Assembly (NCBI GenBank): GCA_024695475.1
Contig: JAILIC010000075.1
Coordinates: forward strand, 1 to 64,000
Reading direction: 5' to 3'
Origin: Treponema sp.
GTDB taxonomy: Bacteria; Spirochaetota; Spirochaetia; Treponematales; Treponemataceae
DNA length: 64,000 nt
This document shows, piece after piece, positions 18,959 to 29,212 of the stretch. Made by a program: the position numbers and the translations under genes. Position 1 is the stretch's first letter; each line of letters begins with the position of its first letter. A model generated the notes under the pieces. It was not told the origin of the DNA. It searched no databases and worked only from the letters and a program-made list of their open reading frames with translations.

Positions 18959-19981
18959 CTACATGCGAGGCTTTAGGCCTCGCTTAAACTGAGGAATACG
19001 TGCATATGCGGTCGTATCCAGACCGTTTCGATCCCCCCGCTGCAAAAAGTGATAGGCGACACCTGCAATCATAGCACCATTGTCGCCACATAATTTCAAC
19101 GGCGGAAATATACAATGCAAATCAGTACGTTCTGCAAGCAATGCACGCAAACGTGAGTTTGCAGCAACACCACCTCCAGCAACAATCGTCGTATAACCAG
19201 TATCTTCTACAGCCCTAAAAAGACGGCTTGTTATGGTCCTGCAGGCAGTTTCCTGAAAGGCAGCACACATGTTTTCATTTGTTACAGGATAGTCACTATT
19301 CCAGAATAATTCACGCTGATGTATGACAGCGGTCTTTAATCCGGAAAAAGAAACATCATAGCGGTGATCCCCTTTATCAATTTTAGGGACTGGGAAGTGT
19401 GCAGCATTGGCATCACCTTTTTTTGCAAGATTATCGATAATAACCCCACCAGGATAACCCAAACCATAAAACTTTGCCACCTTATCAAAAGCCTCACCAA
19501 CGGAGTCATCGATTGTGGTTCCTAATACTTCGATATCATCAAAATTGGACACCTTACAAATAATACTGTGTCCGCCAGAAACCAGCAAACCTAAATAAGG
19601 ATACGGAATATCCTGCACTAAATGTGCAGCATACAAATGTCCCAGCATGTGATTAATTGCGATAAAGGGTTTTCCTGTTGCCCATGCAAGCGTTTTGCCA
19701 AATGTCATGCCTACTAAAAGTGAACCCATAAGCCCCGGACGATTGGTTGCCGCAATAGCATCAACATCATCCAATGTCATATTTGCTTCTTTTAATGCCT
19801 GACGTACTACCGGCAAAATCCACTCTGCATGTTTTCTACTGGCAATTTCAGGAACAACGCCTTTATAAATCTGATGAAACGGTATCTGTGTTGCAACAAC
19901 ATTACTATGGATAATATGTCCATCTTCAACAATAGCTGCTGCTGTTTCATCACAAGATGATTCTATACCTAAAACCTTCAT
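18959..19981 (-). CDS. tsaD: tRNA N6-threonylcarbamoyladenosine transferase
   Basis: Transfers the threonylcarbamoyl group to A37 of ANN-decoding tRNAs, with TsaB, TsaE and TsaC elsewhere. The 340-residue length is normal. Family motifs: GIESSCDETAAAIV at the N-terminus, ASRKHAEWILP near 48, metal-binding His in INHMLGHLYAAHL near 110, VSGGHSIIC and VAGGGVAANSRLR near 270. It follows the polysaccharide deacetylase-like gene by 25 bp on the same strand. Confidence 0.96.
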   Translation of the reverse strand: MKVLGIESSCDETAAAIVEDGHIIHSNVVATQIPFHQIYKGVVPEIASRKHAEWILPVVRQALKEANMTLDDVDAIAATNRPGLMGSLLVGMTFGKTLAWATGKPFIAINHMLGHLYAAHLVQDIPYPYLGLLVSGGHSIICKVSNFDDIEVLGTTIDDSVGEAFDKVAKFYGLGYPGGVIIDNLAKKGDANAAHFPVPKIDKGDHRYDVSFSGLKTAVIHQRELFWNSDYPVTNENMCAAFQETACRTITSRLFRAVEDTGYTTIVAGGGVAANSRLRALLAERTDLHCIFPPLKLCGDNGAMIAGVAYHFLQRGDRNGLDTTAYARIPQFKRGLKPRM

Positions 19982-20006
19982 GTAAGCCTCTTATTCATGT
20001 GGTCAA

Positions 20007-21161
20007 TTAGTGTTGTGCGCCAGACTTAGATACTACAGAAAAACGATAACCCTTTTCTTTTAGCTCTGGATATAACTGAGTCAAAATCGAAGGTATCAAG
20101 TTTGCTGACCAAACATGACCAATCATTATACTATACCCTTTCTTGTTTGCTATTGCCAACCCCTTCTGAATTTCACTAAGAACTTCTTCCTGAGTTTGCT
20201 TATTATCAAGAAATACATCTCGACTATATATGAGCATATCACGTTCAAGTGCTGCCTGCGGTGCCTGAGTTGCCACCGTAGTACGCGAATCCAAGAAGAA
20301 GATGCCAAGCTCTGAGGCAACATCAAGGACTGCGCCAATCTGCAACTTATTTTCCATGATACGACTGCCTTCATGGTTGTTCAGTCCTGCGACAGGACCA
20401 ATTTCCTGTATATTTTTGCGTACCACCTCCTGAATGTCAAAAAGCCTCATATCAGGCTTTATGGCTCCAGGACCAGGATTTACATTATCATTTAATGCCT
20501 GCATCGGCTGATGCAATATAAGCTCATTGCCACTTTTACGTACAAGAGCAGCACATTCAACAGAGTGAGGCAGTCCAGGCAATACCGCAACCGTTATAGG
20601 AAACGGTATGGTAAGTATCTTTTGCAATTGCTGTATATTCTGACCGCCATCATCAAATACAAAAATAAGCAATGCATTATTTTTTGCAGCAGGGATATCC
20701 ATCAAGGACTCTTTCTTTTTAGGCGGCGTCACGGTCGGCTTTGGTGCAGGGGCCGGAGCCGGCGTCTGAGCAGTTTCCTGACGTTTATGTTCCTGTGGCT
20801 TTGGTTCTTGTTTTTGAGGAGCCTGCTTTGCAGGTTCCGGCTGCTTTACTGGAGCCTGCTTTTCAGGCTCAACAACGACTGGAGGAAGTTGCGTTTTTGG
20901 CTCAATTTTTTTCGGCTCAGTTTTTTTTGGCTCAGTCTTTTTTTCATCAACCTTCTTTGCGTCACTTTTTTTTACCTCTTCCTGTTTTTTAGATTCTTGT
21001 ACAGGGGCAACAGTCTCCGTGACAGTCTGTTCTGCAGGCTTGGAAGAATTTACAACCAACTGAGGAAAAACAATGCTCAATGTTAATAAGAATGCACAAG
21101 TGCCAACAATAATAGCCGTCACCTGCGGGATTTTATTTTTTTTAGATTTTTTGCGTGCCAT
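20007..21161 (-). CDS. Divergent polysaccharide deacetylase (YibQ-like) with Lys/Glu/Pro-rich linker
   Basis: A 384-residue membrane-anchored protein. A basic N-terminus and one hydrophobic segment (about 12-35) are followed by a low-complexity linker rich in Lys, Glu, Pro and Gln (about 40-150), then a divergent polysaccharide deacetylase domain (DUF610/YibQ-like): LLIFVFDDGGQ near 168, ITVAVLPGLPHS near 188, GNELILHQPMQ, GLNNHEGS near 265 and FFLDSRTT. The linker probably spans the periplasm or peptidoglycan. The substrate is unknown. Cotranscription with tsaD is likely. Confidence 0.82.
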   Translation of the reverse strand: MARKKSKKNKIPQVTAIIVGTCAFLLTLSIVFPQLVVNSSKPAEQTVTETVAPVQESKKQEEVKKSDAKKVDEKKTEPKKTEPKKIEPKTQLPPVVVEPEKQAPVKQPEPAKQAPQKQEPKPQEHKRQETAQTPAPAPAPKPTVTPPKKKESLMDIPAAKNNALLIFVFDDGGQNIQQLQKILTIPFPITVAVLPGLPHSVECAALVRKSGNELILHQPMQALNDNVNPGPGAIKPDMRLFDIQEVVRKNIQEIGPVAGLNNHEGSRIMENKLQIGAVLDVASELGIFFLDSRTTVATQAPQAALERDMLIYSRDVFLDNKQTQEEVLSEIQKGLAIANKKGYSIMIGHVWSANLIPSILTQLYPELKEKGYRFSVVSKSGAQH

Positions 21162-21281
21162 GACTGTGTAATATTATTCTTTTTATGCTGTCATGTCCAC
21201 AATGCTAAATAGACCCATACGGCATTTTATGTTATAATTACTTCATATATTTAATAATTATCAAGAAAAGGAGATTTCGCC

Positions 21282-21887
21282 ATGTATATTACATGTTTGG
21301 ATTTGGAAGGAGTACTTGTTCCTGAAATATGGATCGCATTTGCCCAAGCATCAGGTATTCCAGAATTAAAAAGGACAACTCGTGATGAGCCTGATTATGA
21401 CAAATTAATGAAATGGCGAATCGGAATACTAAAAGAGCATCACCTTGGTCTTAAAGAGATACAGGATACCATTGCCACTATTGATCCTATGCCAGGTGCA
21501 AAGGAATTTTTAGATGAACTGCGCAGTTTGTGTCAAACAATTATCATCAGTGATACCTTTACCCAGTTTGCTGGTCCACTTATGAAAAAGCTTGGCATGC
21601 CGACGATTTTCTGTAATGAACTCACCGTAAATAATGATAATGAAATTACTGGATTTAAAATGCGTATCGCAAACAGCAAGCTGACTACTGTAAAAGCACT
21701 ACAGTCCATTGGTTTTGATACTATTGCATCCGGAGACTCATACAATGATTTAGGCATGATACAGGCATCAAAAGCTGGTTATCTCTTCCGCTCAACAGAG
21801 CAGATCATAGCCGACTACCCTCAGATACCTGCATTTACAGAATACGATCAACTGCTCAATGCAATCAAAGAGCAGCTCAAAAAATAA
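21282..21887 (+). CDS. thrH: ThrH-type phosphoserine phosphatase / homoserine phosphotransferase
   Basis: A 201-residue HAD-superfamily enzyme that matches Pseudomonas ThrH closely in pattern: CLDLEGVLVPEIWIAFA (the nucleophile motif is DLEG, not the usual DxDGT), TTRDEPDYDKLMK, ISDTFTQFAGPLM and ASGDSYNDLGM. ThrH can dephosphorylate phosphoserine and move the phosphate to homoserine. An AAAGGAG site precedes the ATG, and an extended -10 (TGTTATAAT, 21231-21238) lies upstream. Standing alone between two minus-strand operons, it is followed by a hairpin at 21898-21941. Confidence 0.88.
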   Translation: MYITCLDLEGVLVPEIWIAFAQASGIPELKRTTRDEPDYDKLMKWRIGILKEHHLGLKEIQDTIATIDPMPGAKEFLDELRSLCQTIIISDTFTQFAGPLMKKLGMPTIFCNELTVNNDNEITGFKMRIANSKLTTVKALQSIGFDTIASGDSYNDLGMIQASKAGYLFRSTEQIIADYPQIPAFTEYDQLLNAIKEQLKK

Positions 21888-21897
21888 CAAGCCATAG

Positions 21898-21941
21898 TCC
21901 TCGAAAGAGTCATGACTATACGTCTACAAATCTTTCGAGGA
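21898..21941. terminator. Hairpin between convergent thrH and fhs
   Basis: TCCTCGAAAG (21898-21907) pairs perfectly with CTTTCGAGGA (21932-21941). It lies in the 63-bp gap between convergent genes and may stop transcription from both sides, though the T tracts are weak. Confidence 0.6.
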
Positions 21942-21950
21942 TCATAGATT

Positions 21951-23639
21951 TTAGAACAAACCTGAGACGACACCGTCCTCATCAACATCGATATCGAGAG
22001 CAGCTGGTCGTTTAGGCAAGCCTGGCATGGTCATTATGTCGCCAGCAAGTGCTACTACAAAACCGGCACCTGCATACAATTGTACATCACGTACCGGGAA
22101 TGCGTATCCACTTGGCGCACCGAGTAGATTCTTATCATGGCTGATAGAATTCTGAGTTTTTGCCATACATACAGGTAGCGTTCCATATCCTTGCTGCTCA
22201 TATTTTTCCAGCTTTTTAAGAGCAACTTCATCAAAGACAACATGATCTGCACGATATATTTCAACAGCAAGAGTTTCTATCTTTTTACGCAGTGACCACT
22301 CATCAGGATACAAACAATGGAAAGCGCTTTCTGCATGCTGTTCACACACATCGACAACCTCATGTGCAAGTTCAGTTACGCCCTTACCACCCTTTTCCCA
22401 GCCTTCGCACAAAACAGCCTTAGCGCCAATATGTGCACATAAGTCCTTGAGAACAGCAATTTCTTCCTCGGTATCGCTGACAAAACGATTGATGGCAACG
22501 ATTGCAGGCACTCCAAACTTCTTCATGTTCTCAACATGGACTGCAAGGTTGACAAATCCAGCACGCAAAGCCTCGACATCAGGCTGTGACAAGGCATTCT
22601 TTGCAACACCACCATGCATCTTCAATGCACGGATCGTCGCTACAATAACAACAGCAGACGGCGCAATGCCTGCCTTGCGGCACTTTATATCACAAAACTT
22701 TTCTGCACCTAAATCAGCAGCGAATCCCGCTTCGGTTACTACATAATCACCAGTTGCCAATGCACACAAAGTTGCATTGATACTATTACATCCATGTGCA
22801 ATATTAGCAAAAGGACCGCCATGTACAAACGCCGGAGTTTTTTCAAGTGTCTGTACCAGATTTGGTCTTATGGCATCTTTAAGCAATGCGGCAACCGCAC
22901 CGACACAGTGTAAGTCACCAAAGCGTACATTTTCTTTTTTATAATTCTGCCCGATAACAATATCACTCAAATGCTGTTTTAGCTCACTAATAGTACGAGA
23001 CAAACAAACAATAGCCATAATCTCACTGGCCACAGAAATACAAAATTGATCCTGACGAGGAGTACCATCCATACGAGTACCCAAGCCAACGATGACATTA
23101 CGCAGCTCACGATCATTCAAATCGACACAACGCTTCCATGTAATAGTACGGGGATCGATTCCCAGTTCATTTCCCTGCTGTATATGATTATCAACTAATG
23201 CCGCTATAAGATTATTTGCAATAGAAATGGCATGAATATCACCCGTAAAATGGAGATTGATATCTTCCATTGGCACTATCTGTGCATATCCACCACCACA
23301 AGCTCCGCCTTTAACACCAAAACAAGGGCCTAAAGAAGGCTCACGCAATGCGATAACCACATTTTTACCGATCTGACGTAATCCATCACCCAGTCCAATC
23401 GACACGGTTGATTTACCTTCCCCGGCAGCCGTAGGTGTTATAGCAGTTACCAGTATTAATTTACCCCGCTGCTGTGCATCAGCAGCCTTACTTTGCAAAG
23501 ATCGTAGCTTTTGCATGGTTACCTTTGCTTTATACGAACCATATAATTCCAACTGATCTTGTGCAATACCGATTTTTTCAGCAATTGAAGCTATCGGCTC
23601 CATTTTGTTTTTTTGTGCAATTTCGATATCGGACAGCAT
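21951..23639 (-). CDS. fhs: Formate-tetrahydrofolate ligase
   Basis: ATP-dependent formation of 10-formyl-tetrahydrofolate from formate, part of one-carbon metabolism. It has 562 residues (family about 555-560). P-loop TAAGEGKST near 70, ALREPSLGPCFGVKGGA near 97, and FVHGGPFANIAHGCNS near 275 are diagnostic. A GAGGGGG ribosome binding site precedes the ATG. It is the third gene of a minus-strand operon after citrate synthase and the pseudouridine synthase (31-bp gap). Confidence 0.96.
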   Translation of the reverse strand: MLSDIEIAQKNKMEPIASIAEKIGIAQDQLELYGSYKAKVTMQKLRSLQSKAADAQQRGKLILVTAITPTAAGEGKSTVSIGLGDGLRQIGKNVVIALREPSLGPCFGVKGGACGGGYAQIVPMEDINLHFTGDIHAISIANNLIAALVDNHIQQGNELGIDPRTITWKRCVDLNDRELRNVIVGLGTRMDGTPRQDQFCISVASEIMAIVCLSRTISELKQHLSDIVIGQNYKKENVRFGDLHCVGAVAALLKDAIRPNLVQTLEKTPAFVHGGPFANIAHGCNSINATLCALATGDYVVTEAGFAADLGAEKFCDIKCRKAGIAPSAVVIVATIRALKMHGGVAKNALSQPDVEALRAGFVNLAVHVENMKKFGVPAIVAINRFVSDTEEEIAVLKDLCAHIGAKAVLCEGWEKGGKGVTELAHEVVDVCEQHAESAFHCLYPDEWSLRKKIETLAVEIYRADHVVFDEVALKKLEKYEQQGYGTLPVCMAKTQNSISHDKNLLGAPSGYAFPVRDVQLYAGAGFVVALAGDIMTMPGLPKRPAALDIDVDEDGVVSGLF

Positions 23640-23670
23640 AAAATCCCCCTCGCTTTTACTGTTATCTATT

Positions 23671-24459
23671 TTATTGCTCTTGCCTTAGTAGTGCTAATTC
23701 TTCTTCGGTAAGCTCCCGGTATTCCCCAGGTTGCAAAGACTCATCCAAATGTAATTGTCCCATTGCAATACGTTTAAGGAATACCACCTCATTACCAACA
23801 GCGGCAAACATGCGCTTTACCTGATGGTATTTACCTTCGTAAATCGTAAGACAGGCAACTGGACGAGTTGCGTTATTATATGTCACATCTGCATTCCATG
23901 ACAGTTGCGCGCTCTGGCAGTCAGCTTCACTCTCATTGCCTTCTGCGGCAATGTGGATACCCGCTTTAAAACGCTCTATATAAGACTGCCGCTGTTCTTC
24001 TGTCAGCGTATCACGTAAATAGGCAATATAGGTTTTTGCAATATGTGATTTTGGGGAAATAAGTGTGTGGGTTAAAGCACCGTCTGTCGTCAATAACAAC
24101 AGACCTTCGGTATCGATATCAAGGCGACCGATAGTATGTAAATCAGTAAGACAGGCACCCGTACGATATGAGTCGTCGAGCAAATCAAAGACAGTATCAT
24201 GTTCGCCATCTTTATTGGCACTAACGACATTCTGGCATTTATTTAACATGAGATACACATTTTGCTGTATCGTAACAACTTCACCAGAAACGGTAATCAC
24301 ATCATGTTCTATATCCACATGAAGGGATGGATCTTTGACAACCGCCCCATTTACCGTTATTGTTCCTGCGCGTGCAAGACGACGCACATCTTTACGAGTT
24401 CCAAACCCTTCTTTTGCGAGAATTTTATCAAGGCGTTCTATGGACGCTTTTTCAGACAC
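23671..24459 (-). CDS. RsuA/RluB-family pseudouridine synthase
   Basis: A 262-residue rRNA pseudouridine synthase. An N-terminal S4 RNA-binding domain (RLDKILAKEGFGTRKDVRRL, then TVNGAVV) precedes the RsuA/RluB/E/F catalytic domain with the catalytic Asp in GRLDIDTEGLLLLTTDG near 115 and KTYIAYL near 145. The start is GTG at 24459, overlapping the citrate synthase stop by one base (TAGTG). The exact rRNA target is not assignable. Confidence 0.88.
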   Translation of the reverse strand: MSEKASIERLDKILAKEGFGTRKDVRRLARAGTITVNGAVVKDPSLHVDIEHDVITVSGEVVTIQQNVYLMLNKCQNVVSANKDGEHDTVFDLLDDSYRTGACLTDLHTIGRLDIDTEGLLLLTTDGALTHTLISPKSHIAKTYIAYLRDTLTEEQRQSYIERFKAGIHIAAEGNESEADCQSAQLSWNADVTYNNATRPVACLTIYEGKYHQVKRMFAAVGNEVVFLKRIAMGQLHLDESLQPGEYRELTEEELALLRQEQ

Positions 24460-25814
24460 TAGGTACGTTCCTTAATCGGTATGTATTTACGTTCCTCGCA
24501 TACGCTTTGATAGGCAGGTCGGTAGATACGACCTCCGGCAACAAGCTCTTCCATACGATGGGCAGACCAACCTGCAATACGTGATATTGCAAACAAAGGC
24601 GTAAATAACGCTCGAGGAATATTGAGCATAGTATATACAAAACCGCTATAGAAGTCCACATTAGAGCATATTAACTTATCAGTGCCATGAATCGAATATA
24701 AAACTTCTGGTGCAATGCGCTCGATGGTCCTGTACAAATTATACTCATCTTCAAAACCTTTGAGCTTTGCAAGCTTAGAAGCCTCATCACGCAATAATGT
24801 TGCACGAGGATCGCTTACCGTATAAATAGCATGTCCCTGTCCATAGATTAAACCAGATCTATCAAAGGCATTCCGTTTTGCAATTTGATACAGATAGTCT
24901 CGTAACTTAGCTTCATCACTCCAGTCATGAACATGTTCCTTTATATCATCCATCATCTCAACAACGCGTATATTGGCACCACCATGCCGTCTACCTTTTA
25001 ATGAGCCGACAGCAGCCGCAACGGCAGAATAGGTATCCGTATCTGCAGAAGAAACAACATGGACTGTCAAACTGGAGTTGTTACCACCACCATGCTCGGC
25101 ATGAACAATCAAAGCAATATCAAGTAGGTGAGCCTCTTCAGGAGTAAACTGCTTATCACTGCGGATAAGACGCAAAAAGTTTTCGGCAGTAGACAGCGAA
25201 TGATCAGGATTATGGATATACATTGACTGCCCGTCATAGTATCGCCTTTTAGCCTGATAAGCATATGCGACAATAGAAGAAAAACGAGCAATCAACTCCA
25301 AACATTGACGAAGCACATTGGCAACATCCCTATTTTCTGGATCAGGATCATAGGAATAACTGGCAAGTACTCCACGAGCCAGCTTGTTCATAATATCACT
25401 GGAAGGCGCCTTCATGATCATGTCTTCGGTAAAATTAGGGGGCAAATCACGAATCGACGAAAGGAACTCATGAAACTCAGCCAGCTGCTGCTGGTTTGGC
25501 AATTGTCCAAACAACAGCAAGTAGACGCACTGGGAATAACCAAACTGGTTATTCTTTTTTACGTCAGCAATCATATCTTCGACGCTATAGCCTCGGTATA
25601 ATAATTTACCTGGAATGGCAACCTTTTTGCCCTGCTCCAGTTTATAGCCGACAACATCACCTATCTGAGTTAAACCAACACAAACACCAGTACCATTTGC
25701 ATTACGCAATCCTCGTTTTACGTCATATTTTTCGTACAAATCGGGATTAATAGGATCATTATGACAGGCAAGTACACTAAGGCGCTGCAAAAATTCATTT
25801 TCGCTCAGATTCAT
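24459..25814 (-). CDS. gltA: Citrate synthase
   Basis: Condenses oxaloacetate and acetyl-CoA. The 451-residue length and text fit the longer citrate synthase type: KLLYRGYSVEDMI near 88, HAEHGGGNNSSLT near 235 (catalytic His), GRRHGGANIR near 268, YGQGHAIYTVSDPRA near 315 (second His) and NVDFYSGFVY near 380 (catalytic Asp). GGAGG lies 8 nt before the ATG. No other TCA-cycle gene is present in the window. A role in supplying 2-oxoglutarate/glutamate is plausible inference. It heads the operon gltA-rsuA-fhs. Confidence 0.93.
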   Translation of the reverse strand: MNLSENEFLQRLSVLACHNDPINPDLYEKYDVKRGLRNANGTGVCVGLTQIGDVVGYKLEQGKKVAIPGKLLYRGYSVEDMIADVKKNNQFGYSQCVYLLLFGQLPNQQQLAEFHEFLSSIRDLPPNFTEDMIMKAPSSDIMNKLARGVLASYSYDPDPENRDVANVLRQCLELIARFSSIVAYAYQAKRRYYDGQSMYIHNPDHSLSTAENFLRLIRSDKQFTPEEAHLLDIALIVHAEHGGGNNSSLTVHVVSSADTDTYSAVAAAVGSLKGRRHGGANIRVVEMMDDIKEHVHDWSDEAKLRDYLYQIAKRNAFDRSGLIYGQGHAIYTVSDPRATLLRDEASKLAKLKGFEDEYNLYRTIERIAPEVLYSIHGTDKLICSNVDFYSGFVYTMLNIPRALFTPLFAISRIAGWSAHRMEELVAGGRIYRPAYQSVCEERKYIPIKERT

Positions 25815-25880
25815 TAAAGGTCCTCCACTATTTTGACATCAGCACTATACACAATAGTTTGTATATTTATACATTCTATA

Positions 25881-25903
25881 CGCATATAATACAAATATAT
25901 GCG
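25881..25903. promoter_or_regulatory. Inverted repeat in the gltA / adenylate cyclase divergent region
   Basis: CGCATATA (25881-25888) and TATATGCG (25896-25903) form a perfect 8-bp inverted repeat with a 7-bp spacer in the 226-bp gap between divergent genes. It may be a regulator site; no binding protein can be named. Confidence 0.35.
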
Positions 25904-26040
25904 ATTCAATGCAATACGTTAGTTTTTAATTGCGAGCTATATAAGAATGATTTATACTTATATGCAATATAAAAAGTAAAGGAGGAAAATCTCCTGCACA
26001 CGCCCGTATAAGAGTAAGCAGGAGTACTTTCGCAAGCATT

Positions 26041-29000
26041 ATGTGCAACAACCGTTCGTTTTTTCCCTTAATTTGTTTACTTATCCTATCAGTCTCAATA
26101 CCTTTGACAGCACAAAGTTCTTTTCCCCAAAACAGGCAAAACGATTTTATTACCAACTTTGTTAATCGCACCTGGACAACATCAGACGGTTTACCAGGCA
26201 ACAATATTACAGACATGATACAAGCAAAAAACGGCTACCTCTATTTTGGCACTTATGTTGGACTTGTCCGATTTGATGGCATGGACTTCCAAGTCATGAA
26301 CAGAAACAAAGACCCAAAATACGACTTTGTATCTGCACGTATCTTGTATCAAGACTCAAAAGGCAACATATGGTCAGGCTCAAACGATGAAGGCGTTGCC
26401 TGCATCAGCCCAAACGGCAACGTAATCATGTACACTACCAAAGACGGCTTACCTAATAACTCCATACGAGCAATCACCGAGGACCTAAACGGCAATATAT
26501 GGATAGGTACAGCTTCTGGAGTTTCGTACATCACACCGCAATGGGATCTCGTACATCCAAAGGGTTTGGAAGAATACGACGAGTCAAACATTCTCGTACA
26601 GACAATCTACTGTGATACCGCAGGCCGCATCTGGTTAAGCAGCCTCAAACCCGGAAGCATCTATACTTATACAGACGGAACCTTTTCCAAATACAAGGGA
26701 ATCACATCATTTGACGAGCCTATTGTCGATTGCATCATGCAGGACTCACTGGGAACCTTTTGGTTTGGCATAGCCCCACATTACGCAATAAAAATCGACG
26801 GCAATAGCGAAACTGTCTATGACATCGGGTATGGAGTGCAATCAGGCACCATCATCAACTGTATCTATCAAGACAGTACAGGTACATACTGGTTTGCCAT
26901 GGATAATGGTATTGCCATCCTCCACAACGGTGAAGTTACGTTTTATGACCACGAAGGCGGTTTATCTGACAACAACGTCAACGTCATACTTGAAGACCGA
27001 GAAAATAACATCTGGATAGGCACCGACCGCGGTGGCGTCGAAAAACTGACACTCAGCAAATTCCGAACCGTCCATACCAATTCTGCCATCAATGCCATTG
27101 CCGATGATCCTGTACATCAAACCGTATGGCTCGGATCAGATACCGGACTGCTGTGTTATGACTACAAAACTTCTCACTTTATCGAAAATCAACTGACTCG
27201 TTTTTGTACCGATGTACGCATACGCCATGTTGAGCTCACAAATGACAATACCATTCTTGTCAGTACCTACAACAAATTGGGACAAGTAGAGTTTACCATT
27301 ACAGGGGGAACTTCTCCCGACACACTTACCGGTACTATCAGAACGTGGACTCCTGAGGATGGACTTGCAGGATACAAGGTCAGACTTGCAACAAAAATAA
27401 GTAATGGCGACCTCTATATTGGCACCACCGTTGGATTAAGCATTGTCGATCATGCAACAGGAGCGATACAAACACTCCACATGGACGACGGCTTACCAAA
27501 CGAGTACATCATGTGTCTCTACGAAAATGATGATGGCACCGTCTGGGGTGGTACCGATGGTGGCGGTGTCTTTGTCTTAAAAAATGGCAAAGTAATACAG
27601 ACCTATTCTACCGATACAGGATTAATCGGTAACGTTATCTTCAAGATTCATAAATTGGAAGACAATGCCATCTGGATAACAACAGGTACAGGAATTTCAC
27701 GTATTGCAGAAGATGGCTCCATCTGTAACTTTAACTCCACATCAGGACTTGGCATCGATGCAGTGTTTCAAATACTTACCGACTATACAGGCCGAGCTTG
27801 GTTTACTTCAAATCAAGGTATTACCGCAACCTCGTTTGCAGAATTAAAGCAGTATGCCCAAGGCGAAATAACTCATTTTTCGACCAAGCTCTTTGGACAA
27901 TCAGACGGATTACGTACTGGTGGTGTCACTGCAACGTCTCTAAGCATGAAAGACCAAGTAGGCCGATTATGGTTTACCCTGTCAGACGGCTTTGCCATTT
28001 ACGATCCAGTTAAAGTTACAAACAGTGCATTACCATACGCTGTATTGCAAGCAGTGTATGTTGATAATGATCAACAAGATTTTTCTGACAGCAACATCAT
28101 CATTCCCCCATCCGGCAAGCGTATCCGCATCCAATTCAGCAGTTTAAGCTTTACCGCGCCAGAACAGATTCAATTTAGATACCAGCTTAAAGGCTTTGAA
28201 AAAGAGTTTTCCGCATGGACAAACCAACGGGAAGTTTCTTATACAAACTTGATACCTGGCACGTATGAGTTTATCGTACAATCTCAAAACACAGACGGCA
28301 TTACCAGTGCTCACTCAAACGGATTGGTCATCATTAAAAAGCCATACATCTGGCAAATATGGTGGTGCTGGCTCATCTTTATCCTGATTATCGTTGCAAT
28401 CGTTGCACTCATCCTCTGGCATCGCTACCAGCAAATGCTCCGTTATCAGGACAAACTGGAAAAAGAAGTTGCCGCCCAGACCGTCAAGCTGCAAAATCAA
28501 GCTGAACGCTTGGTACAGGCTAACATTGATTTAACCGAGGCAAAAGAAAAAGTAGAAAATCTCTTGCTTAATATCCTGCCACAACCAATTGCAGTCGAGC
28601 TGTCTGAGCATCCGGACAAACAGATTGCAAAACAGTATGCAAATGCCTGTGTACTCTTTGCCGATTTAGTTGGCTTTACCAAATTATCTGACAGTATGTC
28701 CGCAGAAAATGTTGTCAGCCTGCTCAATTCCCTGTTTACCTTGTTTGACAACACGCTCGATGGCACAGGGATCGAAAAGATAAAGACTATCGGCGACTCT
28801 TATATGGCAGCAACTGGCTTAACTGAAGATATCCAGGACAATGCCGCAAGTCAGATGCTCCACTTTGCACAAAAAATGCTGCAAATTGTAGATCAGTTTA
28901 ACAAAGACAATAACCTGCAACTGCAACTACGTATCGGTGTAAACAGTGGCAATTTAGTTGGTGGCGTTATCGGTAAAAAGAAATTTATCTACGACATCTG

Positions 29001-29181
29001 GGGCGACACAGTCAATGTTGCAAGCCGTATGGAAAGTACCGGTATTCCGGGGCGCATCCATGTAACAGAATATACATGGAAGCAGACAAAAGATACGTTT
29101 GCCTATGATGCTCCTATCGAGATCGAAGTCAAAGGCAAAGGCCGCATGAAGACCTATTTCTTGTCAGAAGAACAAGAATAG
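26041..29181 (+). CDS. Membrane-bound sensor adenylate cyclase with periplasmic beta-propellers
   Basis: A 1046-residue class III nucleotide cyclase. An N-terminal signal peptide (ends near LTAQS) is followed by about 700 residues of two-component-regulator-type propeller repeats (recurring NIWIGT, TYWFAMD, RLWFTLSDG), a Y_Y_Y-like domain (about 690-765), one membrane segment (about 773-800), a coiled coil and a cyclase domain (about 865-1040). Metal Asp residues are in FADLVGFT and IGDSYMA; KIKTIGD (Lys) favours ATP over GTP; the transition-state Asn and Arg are in WGDTVNVASRMES. The ATG has no close Shine-Dalgarno. The propellers probably sense a periplasmic ligand (inference). Product cAMP may act on the proteins at 33407-34741 and 49819-50487. 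Confidence 0.9.
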   Translation: MCNNRSFFPLICLLILSVSIPLTAQSSFPQNRQNDFITNFVNRTWTTSDGLPGNNITDMIQAKNGYLYFGTYVGLVRFDGMDFQVMNRNKDPKYDFVSARILYQDSKGNIWSGSNDEGVACISPNGNVIMYTTKDGLPNNSIRAITEDLNGNIWIGTASGVSYITPQWDLVHPKGLEEYDESNILVQTIYCDTAGRIWLSSLKPGSIYTYTDGTFSKYKGITSFDEPIVDCIMQDSLGTFWFGIAPHYAIKIDGNSETVYDIGYGVQSGTIINCIYQDSTGTYWFAMDNGIAILHNGEVTFYDHEGGLSDNNVNVILEDRENNIWIGTDRGGVEKLTLSKFRTVHTNSAINAIADDPVHQTVWLGSDTGLLCYDYKTSHFIENQLTRFCTDVRIRHVELTNDNTILVSTYNKLGQVEFTITGGTSPDTLTGTIRTWTPEDGLAGYKVRLATKISNGDLYIGTTVGLSIVDHATGAIQTLHMDDGLPNEYIMCLYENDDGTVWGGTDGGGVFVLKNGKVIQTYSTDTGLIGNVIFKIHKLEDNAIWITTGTGISRIAEDGSICNFNSTSGLGIDAVFQILTDYTGRAWFTSNQGITATSFAELKQYAQGEITHFSTKLFGQSDGLRTGGVTATSLSMKDQVGRLWFTLSDGFAIYDPVKVTNSALPYAVLQAVYVDNDQQDFSDSNIIIPPSGKRIRIQFSSLSFTAPEQIQFRYQLKGFEKEFSAWTNQREVSYTNLIPGTYEFIVQSQNTDGITSAHSNGLVIIKKPYIWQIWWCWLIFILIIVAIVALILWHRYQQMLRYQDKLEKEVAAQTVKLQNQAERLVQANIDLTEAKEKVENLLLNILPQPIAVELSEHPDKQIAKQYANACVLFADLVGFTKLSDSMSAENVVSLLNSLFTLFDNTLDGTGIEKIKTIGDSYMAATGLTEDIQDNAASQMLHFAQKMLQIVDQFNKDNNLQLQLRIGVNSGNLVGGVIGKKKFIYDIWGDTVNVASRMESTGIPGRIHVTEYTWKQTKDTFAYDAPIEIEVKGKGRMKTYFLSEEQE

Positions 29182-29212
29182 AAGCGTGATTTATCAAAAG
29201 GGGAAATAGCTA

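Noticed and set aside
18965..18983. GCGAGGC/GCCTCGC hairpin as a terminator for the M42 peptidase gene
   Set aside because: It lies inside the 3' end of tsaD and has no T tract, so a terminator role is not supported.
20511..21086. 191-codon plus-strand frame rich in Arg, Leu and Phe
   Set aside because: It mirrors the Lys/Glu/Pro-rich linker of the polysaccharide deacetylase-like gene.
25981..26024. Hairpins near the adenylate cyclase start as a translational switch
   Set aside because: CTCCTGC can pair with GCAGGAG, but the GGAG is 16 nt from the ATG, too far for a standard ribosome site.
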